A stretch of DNA of 64,000 nt, taken from Ophioceras dolichostomum (lineage: Eukaryota > Ascomycota > Sordariomycetes > Magnaporthales > Ophioceraceae). The notes beneath the pieces are model-generated. The model was not told the DNA's origin, made no database searches, and saw nothing but the letters and a program-made list of their open reading frames with translations. Positions 12,964 to 23,675 of this stretch are shown in pieces (the stretch's first letter is position 1; each line of letters opens with the position of its first letter). The position numbers and the translations under genes are program-made. The stretch spans positions 28,451 to 92,450 of the forward strand of contig PYST01000150.1 in assembly GCA_003049485.1 (NCBI GenBank). The letters are read 5' to 3'.

Positions 12964-15900
12964 ATGAAGGCCTCACAAACCTTCCTGCTCTCGGCGCTGG
13001 TATGTAACAAGCAAGATTCAGCTGCCCGTTCTTCTGTGACATGCTACGGGTCGAACGCCGCTATACCGCTCGCTGGCTGCATCGAAAAGGCTGCCGGCTT
13101 AGCATGGCCTACAGCGCGTTGAGACAAGGAATATGACGGGGGGTGGTTGATCGATCACTGATTTAACCGCCAACGCTTTTCGCAATATCTACAGGCCTCG
13201 CTCGCCAGCGCCGGACTCGTCCGAAGGCTTCCTCCTGCGTCAACCCTCCCAGCCGGGTGGGCCTACCAGGGCTGCTTCACGTACGTTGAATTCCAGAGGA
13301 GGTGGTGACCCTGGTGGAAGAAGGGTAGGAGATGGCGCGGCGAGCATCAAGACTAACATGACACGCCATCTCACGTAGCGATGTTCCGGGCCGGACGCTT
13401 GGCATCGCTGACACCGCCGGACCACCCATGACTGCGGAGATCTGCATTGCTTTCTGCACATCAAGGGGTCTCCAGTATGCCGGCGTGGAATACTCGAACG
13501 AGTGCTGTAAGTAACCAGCTGATCCGGACCCATCTGGCTCATCTTGGCCAACTGCTCCCTTTGTCACGATCCTCAAGCTAACCGTGTCGACTCGGCTTGT
13601 CTCTTCCCAGTCTGCGGCAGCAGCATGGCCGCGGGAGCCGCCCAGGTCGCCGAGTCCGAGTGCAACATGGCTTGCTCCGGCGACGCCACGCAGGGATGCG
13701 GTGGCCCGAGCAGACTGACCGTTTACTACAGCGCCCAGCCCGTCGGCCCTCAGCCGAACCCCGGCGTCAATGGCTTCACCCACGTTGGCTGCTACACCGA
13801 GAGCACTACTGGCCGCGCCCTCGCGGCTGGTGGAGACGTCCCCGCTGCTACGCTGACGACCGCCCTTTGCACCGCGTCTTGCCTGGCCAAGGGCTACACC
13901 TTGGCTGGTGTTGAGTACGGCGGCGAGTGCTGTAAGTGATGGAAGAGAGCGCGATCTCATACGCTTCCTGAAATCCCTAGGATCCCTACATCAGTCCCCT
14001 TTACTGATCACACAAAAATTGCGACTTGACACAGACTGCGGCAACACTCTGGGCGCCGGAGCCGTGCCCGCTTCCAGCGGCTGCAGCATGCTTTGCAACG
14101 GCAACCACACCGAGATCTGCGGTGGTCCCAGCCGGCTCAATCTGTACAGCTTAGGGGGCTCGTTTACGGGTACAAGGTCTGTCTCTTCAACTTCAACTTC
14201 GACTGGGTCTACTACATCTTCAACATCGTCATCAACGACGAGATCATCCTCATCGTCGTCGTCCACTTCTTCCACAAGAACTTCAACGAGTTCAACGACG
14301 AGCAGCAGTCGATCTTCTACGTCTTCAACATCTTCAACCTCCAGCAGCACTTCCCGATCTTCTACAACAACAACCTCTTCAACTTCCAGATCCTCAACCA
14401 CCACGACATCTTCCTCTTCCAGCACCCGCACCAGCACCAGCTCCAGCACCAGCACGTCTTCAAGCAGGTCTTCGTCCTCAACAACCTCAACATCCTCTTC
14501 GACCTCCAGATCTTCAACCTCTTCAACATCGTCATCTACCAGAAGTAGTAGCTCGACATTAACCAGCAGCTCCAGCAACAGCGCGACCACGACCGCCACG
14601 ACCACTGGCACCGGCACCGGCACGGTTGCCACCACGTCGACCACGGGCACCTCTGGCCCCGTCCCCACTGGTCCTCGCCACCCTGCGTCCATCGGCTCGT
14701 ACGTCTTCTACGGCTGCCGGACCGAGGGCACCAGTGCTCGTGCTCTGACCGGCAAGTTCGTCGAGAGTGCGGAGCAGATGGACCTCGAGTTTTGCGCCAC
14801 GGCCTGCGCCGGCTTCACCTACTTCGGCGTCGAGTACGGCAAGGAGTGCTACTGCGGCAACAGCTTCAGCGCCGGCTCCGTCGCGGCCGCCGAGTCCCAG
14901 TGCAGCTTCATCTGCCCCGGCGACCAGTACGAGTACTGCGGTGCTGGCGACAGGCTGTCGGTCTACTCGCTCAACGGCCCGCCTCCCTCAACCACCGGCA
15001 CGGCCACCACTGGCACGGCCACCACCGGCACCACCTCGGTGCCCACCGGCACTGGCTTCCCCACCGGCTTCACTTACCAGGGCTGCTGGATCGACGGGCC
15101 CGGTGGCCGCATCCTTGAGCACCAGGTGCCCGACTCGCAGACCCTGACGCAGCAGTCCTGCGCCCAGACGTGCGCCGGCCTCGGCTACACTATCTCGGGC
15201 ACCGAGTACTCGACGCAGTGCTTCTGCGGCAACGCCATCTACAACGGCGGCGCGGCCACGGTTGAGGGTGACTGCAACATGGCCTGCAGCGGCAACGCGG
15301 CCCAGAAGTGCGGTGGCCCCGGCCGCCTGACCATCTGGTCCAACGGCACGCCCCACGCGTACGCTGCCCCCGCGCCGCAGACCAGCGGCCTCGACGGCTG
15401 GGTTTACAAGGGCTGCTACCTCGACAATGTCAACGACCACCGCACCTTCTTCTGGCAGCTGCACTTCCCCGACATCATGACCCCCAAGATGTGCCTGGAC
15501 CGCTGCCACCAGTACGGTTACCACGCGGCCGGTCTCGAGTACGGCATCGAGTGCTACTGCGGCGACCCCGCCAACATCGGCACCGCCCCGCCTGCCGTCG
15601 CCACCCCTCGCCCCGAGTCTGAGTGCGACGTCGTCTGCCCCGGCAACAAGACCACCATCTGCGGCGGCGGCTCGCGCCTGACCACGTACTTCTGGGAGGG
15701 CACGCCACTCTACTCGTGGACCTTCCCCCAGACGGACGCCCTCGCCGGACGCTACGACTTCCTCATCAACGGCGTCACCATCCCGCTCATGACCCAGGAG
15801 ACCATCACCGGCAAGGTCACCTTCCTGTCCAAGTGGGGCACCGGTCCCGGCAACGAGACCGGCGCCTACGAGCTCGACCTGTCCCTGGTCTCGCAGGGCC

Positions 15901-17291
15901 GCGCGGCCTGGCGCGACATGCACGTCAAGACCGACATCTTCTGCGCCGCCGGCGTCATCCTCCCCGACCGCGGTGGCCGTCAGCTCAACGTGGGCGGCTG
16001 GTCCGGCGAATCGACTGAGGGTGTCCGCCTGTACTGGCCCGACGGCGTGCCCGGCACCTGGGGCACGCGCGACTGGCAGGAGAACGTGGCCGAGCTCAGC
16101 CTGCAGAAGGGCCGCTGGTACCCCTCGGCGCTCGTGATGGCCAACGGCTCCATCATGGTCATCGGCGGTGAGGAGGGCTCCAACGGCGCGGCCGTCCCGT
16201 CCATCGAGCTCCTCCCCGCCACCGGCCAGGCCCCGCTGTACATGGACTGGCTCGACCGCACGAACCCCAACAACCTGTATCCCTTCGTCTGCGTCCTGCC
16301 CCAGGGCGGTATCTTCGTCGCCTACTACAACGAGGCCCGCATCCTGGACGAGACCACCTTCGCCACCACCCAGACCCTGCCCATGATCCCGGGAGCCGTC
16401 AACGACGACCTCGGCGGCCGCACCTACCCGCTCGAGGGCACGGCCGTGCTCATGCCCCAGCACGCCCCCTACACCGAGCCCCTGGGCGTCCTCATCTGCG
16501 GCGGCTCCAGCAACGGCGTCTCCAACGCGCTCGATAACTGCGTCTCCATCCAGCCCCAGGCCGCGAACCCCACGTGGACCCTCGAGCGCATGCCGTCCCC
16601 CCGCGTCATGCCCTGCATCGCCCCCCTGCCCGACGGCACCTACCTGGTCGCCAACGGCGCCAAGGCGGGCGTGGCCGGCTTCGGACTGGCTACCGGCCCC
16701 AACCTGAATGCCCTGATCTACGACCCGACCAAGCCCGTCGGCTCGCGCTTCACCGTGGGCGGCAACACCACCATCGCGCGCATGTACCACTCCGAGGCCC
16801 TCACTCTCCTCGACGGCCGCGTGCTCATCTCGGGCTCGAACCCGGAGGACGGCGTGAATCCCGAGGAGTACCGCGTCGAGACCTACTCCCCGCCCTACCT
16901 CCTGTCCGGCAAGCCGCGCCCGACCTTCACGCTCGCCCAGGCGAACCGCGACTGGGCCTACGGCACGAACAACATCCCGTTCACGGTCTCGGCCCCCGTC
17001 AACGGCGGCGCCGGCATCACCGTCACGCTCCTGGGCGCCGTCTCCAGCACGCACGGCAACTCCATGGGCGCGCGCACGCTCATGCCCGCCGTCCGCTGCA
17101 CGGGCACGAGCTGCGTCGTCGACGCGCCGCCCAGCTCGCACATCGCGCCGCCGGGTTGGTACCAGTTCTTCGTGCTCGACGGCGGCATCCCCGCCGTGGG
17201 CGTGTACGTCCGCATCGGTGGCGATCCGGCCTCGCTCGGCAACTGGCCTCCGGGAGCGACCTTCACCAAGCCCGGTATCGGTCCTGTGTAA
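12964..17291 (+). CDS. secreted glyoxal/galactose-oxidase-like protein with five WSC domains
   Basis: Five exons: 12964-12999, 13195-13280, 13379-13506, 13611-13931 and 14035-17291. Donors are GTATGT, GTACGT, GTAAGT and GTAAGT; all phases close to give 1275 residues. The N-terminus is a signal peptide (MKASQTFLLSALASLASAG). WSC domains lie at about 34-123, 137-229, 411-503, 535-626 and 646-746, each ending in the E-C-[YF]-C-G ... C-x-G-x3-x-C-G-G pattern. A Ser/Thr-rich linker (about 233-402) separates the second and third. The catalytic half (about 750-1130, glyoxal oxidase N-like beta-propeller; about 1139-1262, DUF1929-like) keeps the copper-radical ligands expected of the family: Cys827 and Tyr886 (Tyr-Cys pair), Tyr1108-His1109 (ARMYHSEA) and His1197 (SSTHGNS). 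The family oxidises aldehydes or alcohols with O2 to give H2O2. WSC domains bind cell-wall or plant polysaccharide, so wall-associated peroxide production is inferred. No transmembrane segment or GPI signal is visible at the C-terminus. Confidence 0.95.
14161..14670 (+). repeat. Ser/Thr-rich low-complexity linker coding repeat
   Basis: This part of the WSC-glyoxal oxidase exon encodes about 170 residues that are almost only Ser and Thr with scattered Arg. It is built from TCnTCn/ACn codon runs. Such linkers are usually heavily O-mannosylated, extended spacers in fungal wall proteins. The antisense strand reads as an artificial Glu/Asp/Val-rich frame, which is not a gene. Confidence 0.85.
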
Positions 17292-19402
17292 GGTGCTTGG
17301 TGTTGGTTGATCTAGATGGGGGGATTTTGGGAAACATGTCTTTTGCTTTTTTTTTTCTCCTTGATCCCCTCATCTCGTCACATCCCCCCTTTTGGGTTTT
17401 CATTTTGATGTTTCCTTTGCATATATAATAACTATCTCTTTATGCAAACTATCTCAATAATATTTTCCCCGTCTCGTAAGTCGCCATCTAATAATATTTC
17501 TTACAAAAAACGATGTTGGTTGTACTTCCACCCTTCCTTCTCTCCTGTCTACTACCCGTTCGATGTTGGTCATTCGGCCCAGCTACCCCTTTTGTACAGT
17601 GGAAGGAAGAGAAAACAGAGAGACAGAAGAAAAGAGATATGTTCTGCATACATGACAAAAAAGAGCAAACCTGCCACTGTGCTTGGATTATCAGCGGGCT
17701 TGGGTGGGCAGGACGAAGGTATCTGGGGAGGCGTAAAAGGAGGCGTGATAGCAGCATGATGATGATTCTCTCCTTCAGAATTCAGATTTTGCTTCCCTTC
17801 TCGACTTGACAGTGCCCACCAATGCCGCCAGTCGACTCGCTCCTTTCCCGTCATAGGTATCTACGTCTACTGTCAGGACTCAGTGGCTTCTTTCCACCAC
17901 TGTCACACGAAGTTCACTCGCCTCAAACCAGCCTACACGTCCGGTTATCAGGCCCTTAGGTGGTGACTGCATGACATGGTAAGCGACAAAAGATGAGTGA
18001 GTGCGCTAGTGAATCCGGGGGATGGAACGTCCCAGGGACAAACCCGTGCTCCAACGCCCCAAGCAACTAGCAACCCGAAGCCCGTGAGGGAGGGTTAAGA
18101 TGTTCGACGGGCACGTCGGTATGAGATGGGCTGTGCCCCAAGCATGGTACCTACCTAGGTACCTACCTGCCTGCCTAAGGTAACTATCGTCGTCAACCTA
18201 ATAAGGGTCACCCCTCTGCCGCTCACGATATCGGGGCCACTGGCTGATCTGACCAGAAAATTTCGAGCACAGCAAGGCCAACCAGATAATCAGGCCCTCC
18301 CAAGCGCCCTCGCCATATCTGCAACTTCTCTGCGTCGTAACAGCAGCACCCTTCCCCAACTTCAACAGCAACAGCACGATCCTCCTGCGGATAGGCAGAT
18401 AGACAGACGGGTTAGATAGGATAGGCAACCGACCCCGGACCAAGGAGCTCTCCTCTCTTCTCTTCTCCCCACCACGCGGCGTATCGACAGCTTGTCGGGG
18501 ATAGTAGAAGTCATAGTCGTCGTCGTCGGCCATCGCACACGCTAACTTCCACGCCGGGCCGGCGGCGTACTAGGGAGCTGTTTTGGCTTGGCTTGGCTCC
18601 CAGCTCAAGCAAACAGCTTTGCGTCAGGTTGCTATGTCGGCTGGAGGAGCTGTTCTGTGTGTGTGCTCTGATGAGCCGGGAGTTAACGCTGCTGCAGAGA
18701 GTATACTGATATACGGAGTTGATAAACCGGGATCACGATGGGCTGGGCTGGGCTGGGCTGGGGGGTCTGGGCCTCTCAGAGGCCGCGGAGAAGGATCACT
18801 GGCATACATCCAGGGGACTGACTGACTCTGAATGGTCGAACTTGGCCAAGCGCCCACACGACCCAATTTGAGGAAATTTGGTTGAAGCCCAGCCAGCACC
18901 ACAATATTGTTTTCGTTGACAGTCAGCAAAGGCAGAAGCAGGTCACATCCCCCCTCTCCTCCTCCTACCGTGCCGGGCATGACTTGCCCGAGAGTGGAAA
19001 AAGAAGAGACAGCGCGACAGGGTCAACACTTGGCCACCGCTCATCTATCAAGTGACGACGTTTCCCTGGCTATTTACTATTATCATTATTTTCGACTATA
19101 CCAATTTTTAGGCCGGTCCATCCCCGGCCAGCCCTTGCTCTGCTGTGCCTCTTGCGATGAAAGGATCAACCATGCATGGGTACAGGCAGGTACCCAGATG
19201 AGGAGAGCTGGTAAATCCAAAATGGTGCTGTGGGGACGGACCGCCGAGCAACATGTTTCCCCTTGAATAAGTCTCGCTCGATACGGCATAATGATGATAT
19301 GAAGATGACGACGATGATATATCCGCTGGCTCAACAGATGGAAAGAAATCAGAACAAAGAAGGGACCACTAACTGGTAAGTCTGGCTGGGGCTCGTCAAT
19401 CT
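17292..19402. other. intergenic region between convergent genes
   Basis: It lies between the 3' ends of the WSC-glyoxal oxidase (+) and the bZIP gene (-). AT-rich 3' untranslated sequence with ATATATAATAAC follows the first gene at about 17420. A TACCTAGGTA cluster sits at 18146-18185. A GGGCTGGGCTGG run is at about 18740-18765. No open frame here looks like a gene. Confidence 0.5.
18146..18185. repeat. TACCTAGGTA palindrome with TACC/TGCC repeats
   Basis: A palindromic GGTACCTACCTAGGTACC-type core is followed by CTACC and CTGCC units. It is one of several copies of the intergenic motif seen throughout the window. It lies between two convergent genes. Confidence 0.8.
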
Positions 19403-21080
19403 TCAAGCAGCAGACACCGGAGCAGCATAAGCAGCACCACCGCGAACATACTCCTCATCCCCTTCATCGACATCCATCCTCTCCGGCCCTCCCGTCCCCA
19501 CGTCCATCCCCATGTTCATGCCCATGCCCATTCCACCAGCGGCAGGCCGCATCGCCTCAGCCTGCGTCTGCGCCATCCCCTGCGCACGACCTCCAGCAGC
19601 AGCCGAAGCCGTCCCCGTCCCCGTCCCCGTCCCCGTCCCCGACCCCGCACCCGTAAAAGCGCCCATAACCCTACTAACAACGCTCTCAAACGCCTCCCTT
19701 TCCATACACGCCCCAAAATGCAAACACTTCGCCACGCCCTCCAGTTCCCTCTTCAGCGCCTCCAGCACGTCCCACCTCAACAACAAGCTGGGCGGGTACC
19801 TGGCCGCGAGCTCGAACCACGCCTGCACCGGCGCGACCTCCTTGTCGGAGCCCGGGTTCAGCGAGTCGGCCAGCCCCCTCAGGTTCTGCAGCGTCAGGCC
19901 GGAGGTGTGCCACGACGTCGCTCCGTCGAGCAGGTGCGAGGTCTTGGACGATTTCGTCACGAACTTGCTCGGGTTGTTGACCCACATGCCCGAGAAGACC
20001 TCCGGCGGCGCCGAGCGGAGGGCCAGGGCGGAGGCCATGAGCTGGTGGCCCGACTGGAGGAAGAAGGTCGACTGGATGATGTTGGCGGGTGGGGCGCCGG
20101 GTCGGAAGTCGATGGGGCGGAAGTGATCCCAGCAGCCGTGTTCGAGTCTGTTGTGAGAGGAACGTTAGTGATTGCTCCGTGACCAGCTGGTTCTACTGTT
20201 CCTTCCTACTCCCTTTGTTCGGCACAAGAGCGGCAGTAGCAACTTACGCAAGAATAAAGTTGATGGCCTGGTGTGTCTGTTCCCTATCAAGTCCAGAAAT
20301 GCCATCGTGAACCGGTTCTGCTGCGGCAGCAGCTGGAGCACCACCAGCATCTGATGCAGCAGAAGAAGGAGGAGCATGCATGTCCACATGCGGCGGGGAC
20401 GAAGCCGGCGTGCTTCCTCTGGTATGGGGCATGGGCGACGGGATGGGCACGGGCGACAGCACGTGCATGCTGGGCGTGGGGTAGTTGCTCCCCTCGGCGC
20501 CGCTGCTGCTGCTGCTCGGCATGATCCTGTAGCTCGGCGCGCCCATGGTGTCGTCCATGGAGAACACCACCGTTAGGTTGTCGACGTCGATGTCGTCGAA
20601 GAGCGACACGGGCGACTCTCCCGCGGGTTGGTGCGGAGGCGACAGCTGAAGGGATGGGGGCTGCAGGAGCTGCTGGTGTTGTTGTGGGAACTCAGGGCTC
20701 GGTTGGATTTGGATGATCGGCGTAGTCACGGCCACGGGTGTGGTGATCACCTCAAGAGCGTTGCTGCCAGCGGCAGAAGCAACGGGCGACGGGGATAGGG
20801 ATGGGGCGGGAAGAACTCCGGCGGCGACTAGTTGGGTCCTGATGGACTCGTTTTCGCTCCTGAGCTGGGCTCGCTCAGCCTCGGCAGCGGCGATGAGGTT
20901 GCGCGTTTCTGTGATGTCGTCCTCGAGCTGCTTGACATACGTTGCCTTGCGCCGGCGGTGTTCGATCTGGGCCTTCCTGACCTGGGCACGTCGAATCTGA
21001 GCTTTCGTTGGTGCTGATCCGGTATCTCCCGTTTCTATGTCTTCGTCTCCTTCTGGAGCTGTTCGGGTTGTGGTTGTCAA
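19403..21080 (-). CDS. bZIP-type transcription factor, 5' exon unresolved
   Basis: Two exons are clear: (21080)-20248 and 20147-19403, joined by a 100-nt intron (GTAAGT...ACAACAG, phase 2). The upstream exon has no ATG in frame; an in-frame TAA lies about 20 nt before 21080 and the frame begins with non-ATG codons. At least one short 5' exon is therefore missing. A likely acceptor is AACAG at about 21059, preceded by a TTGAC branch-like site. The basic region RRAQVRKAQIEHRRRK is followed by a zipper (VKQLEDDI...LIAAAEAERAQLRSEN). The C-terminal part (LEHGCWDHFRP, then an Ala/Leu-rich segment) is typical of a filamentous-fungus bZIP group. A (Gly-Thr)n run comes from a CCCGTC repeat near 19610-19640. 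It should be a nuclear DNA-binding regulator; targets are unknown. The normally invariant Asn of the basic region is Val here. Confidence 0.82.
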
Positions 21081-22397
21081 CGGCCGTGAGCGGCGCTCTT
21101 ATGGCATATATGGCTCTTCATATATATAGCACTAGCCGAAGAGCCGCACCGAAGGATAGAAGAACGAAGGGTGTGGGTCTGCTGAGGAAACAAGGGAGCC
21201 AGGGTAGAATAGACGGGGGAACACGGAGGAGAGACGGGAGAAACAACAAGCATGGGGACCACTCCGGTTTGTGTTTCACGAAGGGGAATCAATCAAGAGA
21301 AGGGGGGAGAGGGGAGAGATAGAGAGGGGGGGGGACAACGCCGTCACTTTCCCTTCCCATTTCGCCTCTGCCTCGTCCTTGTGCTGTGAAGACAAAACCC
21401 CTCTTTCATCCTCCCTCTCTTCGTCCGTATCGGTCATTCTCGTGTAAGTGAGTAAAGGCAAGGCTAAAGTTTAGTGATCATGAGACAGTGCGAGCGGGAT
21501 TCCCCTCAGCCGAGGAGATCCTCTCGGGGACCAGTGCGAGAGCGGATTCCAAACTTCCAATCCCGGAGTGGCGCCCGACTTGTTCGCACATTTTCAGCCA
21601 CGTAGATACCAGCGGCCAGCGTGGTGGCCAGCTAAGGTGGCCAGCCCTGAGTCCGAGCGACAACTCACACGACCAACATCGGGAATAGGAAATGACTGAA
21701 CAGGAGAATGAACGAAACGAGTGAAAGAAAGGTATTAGGGGCAGGTAGGTCGGGCAGCCAGTGGACAGCCGGCAGCCAGCAGCCGCATGCAGTGGCCCTG
21801 GTAAAACAGGTAGGGACCTGATGGACCCATCCTGTCGCGTCTTTCGTCCGAATTGGGAAACTTTGATTCCCAACGCCGCGCCGCGCCGCCATTGGACCAA
21901 ACACGCCGCCGAGACAACACCAAGGAAGGCTGCTGTAAAAGTAGGGGATTTTAGGGTTCAGGGTCCGAGACTGTGCCATCCTGGTCTTTTTTTCCGCCAT
22001 TGGCGAGCAGACAAACGCCGGTTGTGTCTGTCGGGGACTGGTAGACGTCGAGAATAATTCCAGGGCCTCACTCATTGTAGTTCAAACCCCGCCCACTCGC
22101 TTGAGATCTCTCATCTCTCTCGCTTGAGATGATGACCCGATTCATTGCTAGACACCACGGAGTGCGGCTGCCAAGGGGAGCAGATGATAGAGGGGGTGCT
22201 TGCTTGCTTGAAAGGAAGAGGGACAAAGCGAGAGAGTGAGATCGCGGGCTCGAGTGCGAAGGGAGAAGGAAGCGAGTGCGAGAAAGCCAGAGACATCAAG
22301 AGCTTGTAGGGTGTGGATATCCGGGAGGAGAGGGGTTTCACGACAGACCTGACAGAGATAGACGAGACGAGAGAGACGAGAGAGACGAGTTACGTAC
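21081..22397. other. probable 5' leader/promoter of the bZIP gene
   Basis: This minus-strand upstream region is rich in CT tracts, with short frames that could be upstream ORFs or missing first-exon pieces. Examples are an ATG at about 21437 (MTDTDEERED...), an ATG at about 21256 and an ATG at about 22075. None joins unambiguously to the bZIP frame, which needs a phase-1 donor. I see no independent gene. Confidence 0.4.
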
Positions 22398-22638
22398 AGT
22401 TCGAAGTGCTATACTTGTTCAGCTGCTGCTGTTGTTCCTGCTGGCCAGACACCACGAAAGTGAGGCTCCTCGTGCCAGCCGCCGAAGCCGCCTCTTTGGA
22501 CCGCTTCCAGAAGTTGCTGAATGTGGGCCTCTTCGTTGGCGCTGGCTCCCCAGGAGGCGAGTGCGAGTCCGTCATGGTAGCAGTGGCGGGCCCTCCACTA
22601 CCGCCGCCGCCGCCTGCTGGCATCGTCGTGTCGGCCAT
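22398..22638 (-). CDS. orphan coding-like first exon, hypothetical protein (partial)
   Basis: From ATG at 22638, 80 codons run to a good donor, T|GTACGT, at 22398/22397; without splicing the frame stops eight bases further on. The peptide starts MADTTMPAGG, has a Gly/Pro-rich head, then a basic helix-like stretch (TKRPTFSNFWKRSKEAASA) and a Gln-rich end. Third positions are GC-rich like the real genes nearby. I recognise no family. It may be the first exon of an unknown minus-strand gene. It could also be the missing first exon of the bZIP gene at 21.1 kb: the donor phase (1) matches the phase needed there, but the intron would be about 1.3 kb. Confidence 0.35.
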
Positions 22639-22659
22639 CTGCCGTAGTGCCGCCGTAGC

Positions 22660-22746
22660 CGTATGGCGTATGTATGTAGGTATGTATGTACCTTGGTAGG
22701 TATCCAGGTAATGCAGAGGTAGGTATGTACCTATGTGTGTAAGGTA
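22660..22746. repeat. TATG/TAGG/TACC repeat region
   Basis: Irregular GTATGTAGG, TACCTTGGTAGG and TAGGTATG units lie just upstream of the orphan exon. It is a diverged member of the intergenic TACC/GGTA motif family found elsewhere in the window. Confidence 0.65.
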
Positions 22747-23675
22747 TGTAATGTGGACTGCCGGCGTCTGCCGGCGTAGCAATCACGCCAACCGACTGGC
22801 ACTGGGTGAAGAGCGGTACCTGGATGTGGTGACAAACCCACTTGGTAAAGAACTGGTGCTCGGATTGGTAATACGACGAGGAGTGAGCGAGCGTGAGTAA
22901 GTGAGGGACTGCCGTAAGGGAAGGGTGGCGTGTATCCTGCTATGTAAGGTCGGTTATGTAAAATCTCGCACTCTCGAAAGAGCGAGGGGGTGGTTGTTGT
23001 TCACTGTCACCGGCGTCTGTGCAAGTGGCACACGGTACAAGTGTCGATCGGGATGTGGCGTTTTTAAATAATTCCGACAGCCCCTCTAGATTTTGACTTT
23101 TAAAAGCAATTGAGCACCAGTCGATTGGAAAAAAACAAGAGCAAAAGCTCGCTCGACAGTCTGTGTCAGCAGGAGAAGAGAGATGCGAAGATCGAGACGA
23201 AAAAAATTCGTTTGCCGACGTTGGACTGATGGTAATAATGTATACTACGCCGTAAAGTCACGTGCCGTTGATCTTTTCCTACTGCTAATGTTGGACCACG
23301 CGTCTCAGGGGGGCTCAGCCTGGTATATTCCACATTCCCATTCAATGCCGGTTGATGTCTGTATCATCAATCATCTTCTCGCCTTGTAGATTTGAGTTTT
23401 CGTTTACGCCTGTCTATCTCCTTGTCTGTATGTAGGTATTTGTATCGAGGTGTGCAACAAGATGCTTCGCAAAAAGTGCGATTCGTCGTCGCCTCGGACA
23501 TAACGGCAGAAGTGAAGAAAAAGAGAAGACAAGATGAAAAGGAAATACCAGTCGCTTTGCGCCTCCAAGGAACACCAACAACTTATTACCCCCTCAAATG
23601 ATTTCATGTGATCTCCAATGATTCTCAATGGCATCCCGACTCTTCTTCTTGCGAAGGCGATCCGATCCGCCTCGC
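22747..23675. other. intergenic, no gene seen
   Basis: It sits between the orphan exon and the 3' end of the Rrn3 gene (both minus strand). There is nothing beyond short random frames. An AT-rich stretch near 23060-23120 (AAATAATT, TTTTAAAAGC) could be part of a promoter. Confidence 0.5.

Noticed and set aside
14988..17141. 717-codon minus-strand open frame opposite the WSC-glyoxal oxidase
   Set aside because: It is the mirror of a GC3-rich coding exon: Arg/Gly/Ala/Val-rich, no domain, while the plus strand encodes a complete recognisable enzyme.
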